Of a stretch of 55,533 nt of DNA, positions 50,017 through 55,533 are shown in pieces; positions within the stretch are counted from its first letter, which is position 1; each line of letters opens with the position of its first letter. The DNA comes from CAZGVW01 sp964529265 (GTDB taxonomy: Bacteria > Planctomycetota > Phycisphaerae > Phycisphaerales > UBA1924). The notes beneath the pieces are model-generated. The model saw only the letters and a list, made by a program, of their open reading frames with translations, ran no database searches and was not told the origin of the DNA. The translations under genes and the position numbers were made by a program. The DNA is taken from positions 1-55,533 of the forward strand of contig CAZGVW010000104.1 in assembly GCA_964529265.1 (NCBI GenBank), in the 5' to 3' direction.

Positions 50017-50814
50017 ATGCTTGAGACTCGGCTGCTCTTGGTCGCAATTGTGACGGCGATGCTGGTGCCTCATTCCGTCTTGAGTTCAACGAGCCCACAA
50101 GGCGCCCCGCTTGATGCGCTTCCTCCCAATCTTCGCCGAGCGGTTATTCAGCACAGCGAAGCGTTTCTGCAGCTGCCTGATGGCAGAATAGTCGACAGAA
50201 CAGTCGACTTAGAGTACCGCCGAGTTCGAGAAGCGGCGTACCAGAACGGGACGAGACTTCCTGACAACTCAAGAGCGCCAAAGGCAACGCGGGAGAACAT
50301 CGAATGGGGACTTGCCCACGATGCAACCGTGACCGTTGAGCCGCCGCCTCGCTTCCTCGATTCGAGCACCGGCAATAGGATCGAAGCCGTTCTGATAGAT
50401 CGCGCACACACGGCGTACTGGAACGAGCAGCCTCTCCGCGTTGTCCAAGTGCTGGACGCCGAAGGAACCGCCCTTGTTGGCCGCGCCTTGCCCCACAAGC
50501 CAAGTGACATCGAGTATCACGTCCGTGGTCTGCCCCGCGATCTTGTTGACGGCCAAGAAGTCGCGGGTTCGTGCTTGCTTGTGCCCGATGATCCGCCTAC
50601 ATACACATACACAACCGCGAGCGGCGCAAGTTCGACGAAGAAGAGCTACCGGTTCTATCCTTTAGACGAGGTTTCAATGACCCGCGATGGGCTAGCCGGT
50701 GCAATCACCGACGGCCGCGCGAAACTCCTTGTGTGGAAGCGAAAGCGTGTTCCAGACGGGGCAACGCAGGGCCATTGGAAAGTGATCTGGGAATGCCGAG
50801 AGGTTGCCAAGTAG
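50017..50814 (+). CDS. Exported hypothetical protein, low GC
   Basis: A 265-residue protein with a signal peptide (residues 1-23, L-L-L-V-A-I-V-T-A-M-L-V). The rest is polar with no recognised family; it includes P-D-N-S-R-A-P-K-A-T-R, Y-W-N-E-Q-P-L-R-V-V and Y-T-Y-T-T-A-S-G-A-S-S-T-K-K-S. Its base composition is visibly lower in GC than all neighbours and its codons end in A or T far more often, a sign of recent acquisition. ATG 50017 has GGGAGG 7 nt upstream. Its 3' end meets a repeat element. Confidence 0.72.
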   Translation: MLETRLLLVAIVTAMLVPHSVLSSTSPQGAPLDALPPNLRRAVIQHSEAFLQLPDGRIVDRTVDLEYRRVREAAYQNGTRLPDNSRAPKATRENIEWGLAHDATVTVEPPPRFLDSSTGNRIEAVLIDRAHTAYWNEQPLRVVQVLDAEGTALVGRALPHKPSDIEYHVRGLPRDLVDGQEVAGSCLLVPDDPPTYTYTTASGASSTKKSYRFYPLDEVSMTRDGLAGAITDGRAKLLVWKRKRVPDGATQGHWKVIWECREVAK

Positions 50815-50850
50815 GAGCATGCCACTCACCAGCGCCCCCCCTCCTCCCCC

Positions 50851-50882
50851 CTCTGTGTCCTCTGCGCCTCCGTGGTGAACTC
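50851..50882. repeat. 32-nt element, copy A
   Basis: This 32-nt element matches copy B (52478-52509) at 29 of 32 positions. On the minus strand it begins 17 nt after the stop of the 50900-52249 gene and reads GAGTTCACCAC first. A pyrimidine tract (plus strand) flanks it. The GTGTCCTCTG core resembles a sequence seen in unrelated bacteria. Confidence 0.65.
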
Positions 50883-50899
50883 TTGCTTTCAGCGCCCCC

Positions 50900-52249
50900 C
50901 TACTCCACCACCGCCACATCAAACGGAACCCCCGGCGTCGTGATCGGCGCCGGCGTCGGGAACGTCTGATCGCCCGGGTTGATCACCAGCAGCCCGTAAT
51001 GCTCGCCCACATCGGCGAAGTACACCAGTTTCTCCCCCCGCGCCCACGCGAACGCATCCGATGACCCGCCCAGCGAGTCGTACACCGGATGGTGCGGCGG
51101 CGCGCCCGTCTCCACGTTGAACCATTGCAGGTGCGATGACGCCGCGAGGTCCGTGTGGAACACGAAGACGCCGTCGCCCTCGTCCGTGAACGCGAACCCG
51201 CCCAACTGCGCATACGAGTTCACGCCGTTCTCCGACACCACCAGCCCCTTGCTCCGCCGCTGGCGCAGATCGATCTTCTCGATCCCGCCGACGTTCGTGT
51301 TGAGTTCCCCCGGGCTCGAAACCAGCAGCCACGAATCGTCCGCCGACACCGCCATGTCGCTCGTCGGCAGCGTCCCCGCCAGCAGAATCCCCTGCGCGCC
51401 CGGCGCCCCCGGATCGGCGTCCACCAGCGCCCCGGTCGCCAGGTCCACGATCGCCAACACGGCCCGCACGTGCGGAATCTGCGCCGCCCCCGCCCCCGGA
51501 CCAACCCCCGCCGAAACCGGCTGCACCTGCGCATACAGCAGCCCATCCACCACGATCATCGCCCGGTTGTCCGCCGTCATCCCCGCGCCCGCCACCGGCG
51601 CCAGATCCGTCCACCGCGTCAGCCGCCCCGCCGGCAGCGTGAGCCGCCACAGCGCCGAATCATCGCTCCGCGTGAACACCAGCGTGTCCTTCGTCACCCA
51701 CGCCGCATCGACATACGGCGCCGTCGGCAGTTGCGTCGAAACCTTCAGTTCAAACGTGCGCGCATTCCGCACGTGCAGCCGCGCCGTCTGCACGTCGAAC
51801 AGCGCCACCGCATCCTTCCTGGGCCGCACGATCGTCAGCGGCCCCGGCGCATGCAGCGTCTCACGCAGCCCCCACGGCGCCTGCGACCCATACACCGCCA
51901 CCGCCTCATCCACCGTCGAAACCCACACCGTCTTCTGATCCCACGATGGCCCGATCACAGGCGCCCCCGGAATCCCCGTCTCAGGCCCCGCTCCGGGAAG
52001 CACGCCCGCGAGCACCAGCGCAAGATCCCCCGCATCCACCACGCCATCCGCATTCACATCCGCGGCCGCGCCCGATGTCCCCCACTCCCCCACCACCAGC
52101 CGCACACGCGCCGCCAGCGCCTCAACCCCCGCCGCGGCGCCCGCGGCTTCCTGGCCCATCGAACCCGCGGGACCGGCCCCGAACGCGCACGAAACGCACA
52201 CGCCCGTAAAGGCGCCCGCCAAGAGCACAACGCGGCTGAAATGACGCAT
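50900..52249 (-). CDS. Secreted dockerin-type/beta-propeller-like protein
   Basis: A 449-residue exported protein. Signal peptide about 1-25 (F-G-A-G). Near residues 63-80 a single dockerin-like loop D-V-N-A-D-G-V-V-D-A-G-D-L. The remainder (about 95-449) is made of repeated strand groups with Trp/Gly turns (W-D-Q-K-T-V-W-V-S-T, W-R-L-T-L-P, W-L-L-V-S-S, V-F-V-F-H-T), like a beta-propeller read as surface-value fields. ATG 52249 has GGAGG upstream. Function unknown; dockerin placement near the N-terminus is unusual. The terminator is not clear; a 32-nt repeat follows the stop. Confidence 0.75.
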   Translation of the reverse strand: MRHFSRVVLLAGAFTGVCVSCAFGAGPAGSMGQEAAGAAAGVEALAARVRLVVGEWGTSGAAADVNADGVVDAGDLALVLAGVLPGAGPETGIPGAPVIGPSWDQKTVWVSTVDEAVAVYGSQAPWGLRETLHAPGPLTIVRPRKDAVALFDVQTARLHVRNARTFELKVSTQLPTAPYVDAAWVTKDTLVFTRSDDSALWRLTLPAGRLTRWTDLAPVAGAGMTADNRAMIVVDGLLYAQVQPVSAGVGPGAGAAQIPHVRAVLAIVDLATGALVDADPGAPGAQGILLAGTLPTSDMAVSADDSWLLVSSPGELNTNVGGIEKIDLRQRRSKGLVVSENGVNSYAQLGGFAFTDEGDGVFVFHTDLAASSHLQWFNVETGAPPHHPVYDSLGGSSDAFAWARGEKLVYFADVGEHYGLLVINPGDQTFPTPAPITTPGVPFDVAVVE

Positions 52250-52391
52250 GGTGGGAATCCTCCGTCAGGAACGAATCCATCCCCACCAACCCGCCCGCGC
52301 ATCACCCAGATGCGCGCTCCGCGGGACGCCCGCCATCGGCCCACCCAGTCTACGGTCCGTCGAGAGACCCCGCACCTCACCGTTGCTCACG

Positions 52392-52421
52392 AAATAAAGG
52401 GGGCGCCATACCCGGCGCCCC
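52392..52421 (-). terminator. Terminator of the VOC/ArsR gene group
   Basis: Perfect 8-bp stem GGGGCGCC/GGCGCCCC (52400-52407 with 52414-52421, 6-nt loop), then CCTTTATTTC on the minus strand. It lies about 100 nt downstream of the 52523-53053 gene, beyond the repeat element and the TTC tract. Confidence 0.6.
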
Positions 52422-52432
52422 GCGAAATCAGC

Positions 52433-52479
52433 GCTTCTTCTTCTTCTTCTTTCTTCTTCTTCTTTCTTCTTCTTCTTCT
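52433..52479. repeat. Irregular TTC microsatellite
   Basis: About 47 nt of TTC with interspersed TTTC (purine GAA on the minus strand) running directly into the 32-nt element copy B. Prone to slippage. Confidence 0.7.
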
Positions 52480-52509
52480 CTGTGTCCTCTGAGTCTCAGT
52501 GGTGAACTC
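52478..52509. repeat. 32-nt element, copy B
   Basis: 29 of 32 positions equal to copy A. On the minus strand it begins 13 nt after the stop of the 52523-53053 gene, in the same orientation relative to the gene as copy A. Confidence 0.65.
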
Positions 52510-52522
52510 CTGTTCCCGCCTG

Positions 52523-53053
52523 CTACTCCGCCAGCAGCAACTGCCACGAGACCCCGAACCGGTCCTCCACCCACGCGAACTTCTTCGCAAAGGGATACGT
52601 GTCGAGCGGCATGTACACGTCGCCATCCTTCGAGAGCGCCGCGCTCAGCCTCTCGATCTCCGCCTCATCCGCGCACTCCACGAACAACGAGAGCGACGGC
52701 GTAAACGTGAAGCCGTGCTGCCGGTTGTTGTCCATGCACCGCAGCGTATGACCGCCGACCGTGAACGCCGCGTGCTTGATCGTCCCCTCGTCGCCACCCT
52801 CCTCCCCCGCCGCCCACCGCTCCACCGCGATCACCTTCGAGCCCGCAAACAGCGAGGTGTACAGCGTCATCGCCGCCTCAGCCTGCCCGCTGAACATGAG
52901 CGCCGTCGTCACGGGCGTCGCGCGCTCCCCGCGCGCCGCTTCACCCGCCGCGGCCCGCCCCGCCAACCCCTGCCCCTCAGGCGCCAGCGCCGAATATCCC
53001 GCCACGAACGAAACTCCGCACACCACCGCCGCCAGCATCGCCACAGCCTTCAT
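52523..53053 (-). CDS. VOC (PhnB-like) protein with signal peptide
   Basis: A 176-residue protein with a vicinal-oxygen-chelate domain of the PhnB/3-dmu-9 type (A-L-M-F-S-G-Q-A-E-A-A-M-T-L-Y-T-S-L-F-A-G-S, V-G-G-H-T-L-R-C-M-D-N, F-T-P-S-L-S-L-F-V-E-C, W-Q-L-L-L-A-E). It starts ATG 53053 with GGAAAGGAG upstream and begins M-K-A-V-A-M-L-A-A-V-V-C-G-V-S-F-V-A-G, a likely signal peptide or anchor, which is unusual for this cytoplasmic family. Last gene of the ArsR-VOC unit, 23 nt behind it. Confidence 0.82.
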   Translation of the reverse strand: MKAVAMLAAVVCGVSFVAGYSALAPEGQGLAGRAAAGEAARGERATPVTTALMFSGQAEAAMTLYTSLFAGSKVIAVERWAAGEEGGDEGTIKHAAFTVGGHTLRCMDNNRQHGFTFTPSLSLFVECADEAEIERLSAALSKDGDVYMPLDTYPFAKKFAWVEDRFGVSWQLLLAE

Positions 53054-53076
53054 CGCCTGCTCCTTTCCTTCTTCAA

Positions 53077-53844
53077 TCAGTGCGTTTGCGCAATCTGAAT
53101 CAGGTTCCCACACGTGTCGTCCAGCACCGCCGTCGTCACCGGCCCCATGTCCACCGGCGGCTGCGTGAACTGCACGCCCGCCTTCGTCAGCCGCTCGTAT
53201 TCCGACTTCACGTCATCCACCGCGAACGATGTGAACGGAATCCCGTCCTCCACCAGCGCCTGCTTGAACGGCTTCACCGCCGGATGCCAGTCCGGCTCGA
53301 GCACCAGTTCCACGCCCTCCGGATCAGCCTTGCTCACCACCGTCAGCCACCGCGCCTCGCCCATCGGAACATCCATCTTCTTCACGAACCCCAGCACGTC
53401 CGTGTAGAACGCCAGCGCCTTGTCCTGATCATCCACGAGCACGCTCGCCACCACGATCCTCATCGCTTCTTTCCTTTCCCACGCCCTGCTTCGGAACCCG
53501 CCCCCGCATGCGCCTCCCCCGCCCCCGCCCCCGGACCATTCGCCTCCGGCCCCCTTCCGGAGGACTTCCGGGGGGCTTCCCGGGGGCCAGCGCGCAACGA
53601 TCGCGCCCAGCGGCCTCGTGTCGATGAAGTGAAACTTGTACCGGCCCTGCCGTTCCGTCCTGATCAGCCCCGCCGATTCCAGCACGTCAAGGTGCTGCGA
53701 AATCGCCTGACGCGTGAGGCCCAGTCCGTGCGTCATCGTCAGACGCCCGCACAACTCAAACAGCGTCTGCCCATCCCTCTTGCACAACTCATCCAGAATC
53801 GCCCGCCGCGCCGGCGCCGCCAGCGCCTCGAAAACATCCGACAT
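53077..53844 (-). CDS. ArsR-type regulator fused in frame to a VOC domain
   Basis: A 255-residue frame. Residues 1-95: winged helix (M-S-D-V-F-E-A-L-A-A-P-A-R-R-A-I-L-D-E-L, recognition helix L-T-R-Q-A-I-S-Q-H-L-D-V-L-E-S-A-G-L-I), no metal-binding Cys pair. Residues 96-127: Gly-rich linker. Residues 128-255: VOC/glyoxalase-like domain (R-I-V-V-A-S-V-L-V-D-D-Q-D-K-A-L-A-F-Y-T-D-V-L-G-F). No stop divides them, but an internal ATG (53463) follows AGGAAAG, so the VOC part may also be made alone. The promoter overlaps a palindrome; see the regulatory entry. Confidence 0.8.
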   Translation of the reverse strand: MSDVFEALAAPARRAILDELCKRDGQTLFELCGRLTMTHGLGLTRQAISQHLDVLESAGLIRTERQGRYKFHFIDTRPLGAIVARWPPGSPPEVLRKGAGGEWSGGGGGGGACGGGFRSRAWERKEAMRIVVASVLVDDQDKALAFYTDVLGFVKKMDVPMGEARWLTVVSKADPEGVELVLEPDWHPAVKPFKQALVEDGIPFTSFAVDDVKSEYERLTKAGVQFTQPPVDMGPVTTAVLDDTCGNLIQIAQTH

Positions 53845-53849
53845 GCCCC

Positions 53850-53879
53850 AGCATAGGCAAGCCCACACTTGCCTGTCAA
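53850..53879 (-). promoter_or_regulatory. ArsR promoter with operator filling the spacer
   Basis: Minus strand: TTGACA (53879-53874), 18-nt spacer, TATGCT (53855-53850), then 5 nt to ATG 53844 (no ribosome binding site). The whole spacer is a palindrome, GGCAAG (53873-53868), 6 nt, CTTGCC (53861-53856), with one further base pair outside. A dimer bound there would block polymerase directly: a simple negative loop by ArsR is the obvious reading. Confidence 0.65.
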
Positions 53880-53894
53880 GCCTCTCCCGCTTTT

Positions 53895-53921
53895 CCCCGT
53901 CTACCGTCTACCGTCTACCGA
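53895..53921. repeat. Heptamer tandem repeat (CTACCGT family)
   Basis: Three 7-nt units CTACCGT, CTACCGT, CTACCGA (53901-53921) with a partial unit before, between the ArsR promoter and the divergent VOC gene. Same unit as at 54364. Confidence 0.72.
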
Positions 53922-53961
53922 CTCCTTCTCCACCAGCAACGCACCAGCAAGGAGCACCCCC

Positions 53962-54333
53962 ATGCGCCCCTCCTACGCCATCATCTTCGTCTCCGACATG
54001 GCCCGCTCAATCGCCTTCTACCGCGACGTCCTCGGACTGCCCCTCAAGTTCGAAACTTCCCACTGGACCGAGTTCGCCACCGAAGGCGCCACCATCGCCC
54101 TCCACCGAAGCGAGCAGCCCAACCCCGACAGCCCCGAGGCCCACACCGCCGAGTTCGCCGGCCGCTGCCGCCCCGGATTCTCCGTCCCCGACCTCGACGC
54201 CTTCCACACACGCATGCTCGAGCGCAATGTCCCCTGCCTCCAGCCGCCCAAACCCGTCTTCGGCGCGCGCATCGCCCAATACGCCGACCCCGACGGCCTC
54301 CCCATCTCCGTCAGCGAAGCCCGCGGCACGTAA
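53962..54333 (+). CDS. VOC-family protein
   Basis: A 123-residue glyoxalase/bleomycin-resistance-like protein, the third VOC in this cluster: Y-A-I-I-F-V-S-D-M-A-R-S-I-A-F-Y-R-D-V-L-G-L-P, F-A-T-E-G-A-T-I-A-L-H, G-F-S-V-P-D-L-D-A-F-H, Y-A-D-P-D-G-L-P. Usual metal-binding His/Glu positions are not all evident, so a binding or resistance role is as possible as an enzyme one. ATG 53962 follows AAGGAG by 8 nt. Divergent from the ArsR unit. It ends at another heptamer array. Confidence 0.85.
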   Translation: MRPSYAIIFVSDMARSIAFYRDVLGLPLKFETSHWTEFATEGATIALHRSEQPNPDSPEAHTAEFAGRCRPGFSVPDLDAFHTRMLERNVPCLQPPKPVFGARIAQYADPDGLPISVSEARGT

Positions 54334-54363
54334 GAGTCGCACAAACCGCGATTCTTCCCCCGT

Positions 54364-54422
54364 CTACCGTCTACCGTCTACCGCCTACCGTCTTCCCCCC
54401 CACCTACCTCCTACCACCTACC
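54364..54422. repeat. Heptamer array (CTACCGT family) overlapping a stop codon
   Basis: CTACCGT, CTACCGT, CTACCGC, CTACCGT, CTTCCCC, then ACCTACC, TCCTACC, ACCTACC (54402-54422). The last units contain the stop codon (54418-54420) of the convergent dockerin-type gene, so repeat slippage could alter its end. Confidence 0.7.
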
Positions 54423-55257
54423 CACACACCCCCCACCCCCCCAGCAACTGCGCCAGATCCGCCGCGTTCACCACACCGTCAAAGTTCAAATCCGCCAGGC
54501 TCGATATCGTCCCCCACGCCCCCAGCATCAGCGCCAGGTCCGCTGCCCCCACCGCGCCGTCCCCATCAAGATCAGCCTGGCACGGCTGCGGATCGAACGA
54601 CCACTCGATCCGGTGCAGCCCCGACCCATACTCAAATCCGCCGATCGGCAGCTCCCCGCTCGCCCACGTCCATTCGATGCGCACGTCGTACGCCCCCGGT
54701 GCGGGGAACGCGATCTCCGCCTCGCCCCCCGCAGCCCCGAAACCGATCACAACCTGCCCCACAACCACCCCGCCGCCGTCCGTCATCGTCACCGTCGCGT
54801 CCGGCGTCGCTCCCGCAACGGAATCCGTCGCGAACCGCATCGTCGCGCCCCCATCCGCCTCGAAATGCACCACCGAATCCACCCCCGCCTCCGCCGATGC
54901 GCCCGCCGCCGTGTTCCCCTCCACCTCCACGCCCACCGTCCACTCATAGAAACCGCCCGCCACCGAATCGAAATCCGTCAAATGCTCGCCGAAGGTCGTG
55001 AACACGATCGCATCCGGCGCAAAATCGCTCACAATCGTGTGCGTCCCCGCCAATGACGTCGCCCGCAGCGCCGGATTCGCGTCACTAGTGCAACTCCGCT
55101 GCGCCTGCTGAACCGCCTGCGCGACGTTGCGCGCCTTCGTGCACATCTCCCGCGCACCCGTCAGCCCCCTGATCCGCAGCGCGCTCGCCTCCGGACACAA
55201 CCACATCGTCCCGCCCGCCGCCGCCGCCGCGGCCGCGCACATCACACCCAATCGCAT
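54418..55257 (-). CDS. Secreted protein with two dockerin-like repeats
   Basis: A 279-residue exported protein. ATG 55257 has GGAGAG upstream; residues 1-26 are an Ala-rich signal. The middle is a single beta-rich domain with S-D-F-A-P-D-A-I-V-F, F-Y-E-W-T-V-G-V-E-V and G-A-Y-D-V-R-I-E-W. At the end are two calcium-loop repeats, D-L-D-G-D-G-A-V-G-A-A-D-L-A-L-M-L-G-A-W-G and a second D-L-N-F-D-G-V-V-N, as in the protein at 2027. Some bacterial proteins use such repeats as binding or sorting signals; cohesins are not visible here. The stop lies in a heptamer repeat. Confidence 0.8.
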   Translation of the reverse strand: MRLGVMCAAAAAAAGGTMWLCPEASALRIRGLTGAREMCTKARNVAQAVQQAQRSCTSDANPALRATSLAGTHTIVSDFAPDAIVFTTFGEHLTDFDSVAGGFYEWTVGVEVEGNTAAGASAEAGVDSVVHFEADGGATMRFATDSVAGATPDATVTMTDGGGVVVGQVVIGFGAAGGEAEIAFPAPGAYDVRIEWTWASGELPIGGFEYGSGLHRIEWSFDPQPCQADLDGDGAVGAADLALMLGAWGTISSLADLNFDGVVNAADLAQLLGGWGVCG

Positions 55258-55461
55258 CGCTTGGCTCTCCTGATCACGCAAGGCGGCCGCCGCCAACCCG
55301 CGGCAAATCCGCGCCGCAAAGCCTAACCCCCACCCCCGCCCCACGCGATCACAATCCCGCCCCACCACCCCGCCCAGCGCCGAACAGCAAGAACCCGACA
55401 GGCCCCAAATTGCCCGGTTGCGTGCCCACCGCACGTATCGCCCAATGCGCACGCCAGGTGT

Positions 55462-55533
<72 letters not shown>

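Noticed and set aside
48699..54422. Short tandem repeats as a CRISPR array
   Set aside because: Units are 7 nt without spacers and no cas genes are present.
55258..55461. A gene in the last 200 nt before the poly-G
   Set aside because: Only the upstream part of the dockerin-type gene is open there and it has no start signal or recognisable domain.

Overview
The window is a GC-rich bacterial contig (roughly 70 percent G+C by eye), most likely from a planctomycete of the Phycisphaerae type. The signs are secreted proteins ending in dockerin-like repeats of the form D-x-D-G-D-G...DL..LLG.WG, sorting tails made of a Pro-Gly or Pro-Ala-Pro-Gly stretch, a hydrophobic helix and an arginine cluster, a prepilin-like protein with an H-X9-DG end, a CxRCGFNL zinc ribbon on a membrane protein, and an unusual L34 N-terminus. 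Both ends run into homopolymer G (16 and 18 G at the left, 72 G at the right), which looks like a sequencing or assembly artefact. No tRNA, rRNA, CRISPR array, insertion sequence or prophage was recognised.

Layout. 0.1-2.8 kb: two membrane proteins and a secreted haem-motif/dockerin protein. 2.8-14.8 kb (minus strand): L11, L1, L10, L7/L12, RpoB, a lipoprotein, RpoC; that is, the classic ribosomal protein-RNA polymerase operon with an extra gene between rpoB and rpoC, ending at a strong terminator. 14.8-20 kb: Cys-rich secreted protein, amidohydrolase-like protein, nnrE, pdxH, dnaB. 20-25 kb: prepilin-like protein, sorted secreted protein, small lipoprotein and a TpsB transporter. 25-31 kb: its TpsA exoprotein and an HtrA protease. 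31-43 kb: HD hydrolase, SH3-like secreted protein, TolC, TrmH-type methyltransferase, lipoprotein plus SAM methyltransferase (overlapping), BatA/VWA protein, outer membrane barrel, Tat-exported alkaline phosphatase and MoxR. 43-50 kb: secreted PEP-CTERM-like protein, stand-alone CBM48, lipoprotein, RNase III, L34, TlpA-like thioredoxin, SucC. 50-55.5 kb: a low-GC hypothetical gene, a dockerin-type propeller-like protein, and a group of three VOC-domain proteins with an ArsR-type regulator that is in frame with one of them.

Themes. Much of the window concerns the cell envelope: TpsB/TpsA, HtrA, TolC, several lipoproteins, an outer membrane barrel, a Tat phosphatase and the MoxR/VWA pair. Two kinds of gene start recur: one with a clear GGAGG-type ribosome binding site, and one with no such site but a TATCCT/TACCCT/TACCAT-like box 5-9 nt before the start codon, which suggests leaderless mRNAs. 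Intergenic spaces carry three repeat families: heptamers of ATTGCCT type, heptamers of CTACCGT type, and a 32-nt element that twice sits 13-17 nt after a stop codon.

GC skew changes sign near 22-27 kb whatever the gene direction (plus strand G-rich to the left, C-rich to the right), as expected at a replication terminus or a rearrangement junction. The most distinctive local designs are the rpoB-lipoprotein-rpoC insertion, the ArsR promoter whose -35/-10 spacer is a palindrome, and the TpsA exoprotein with a helical C-terminal domain.
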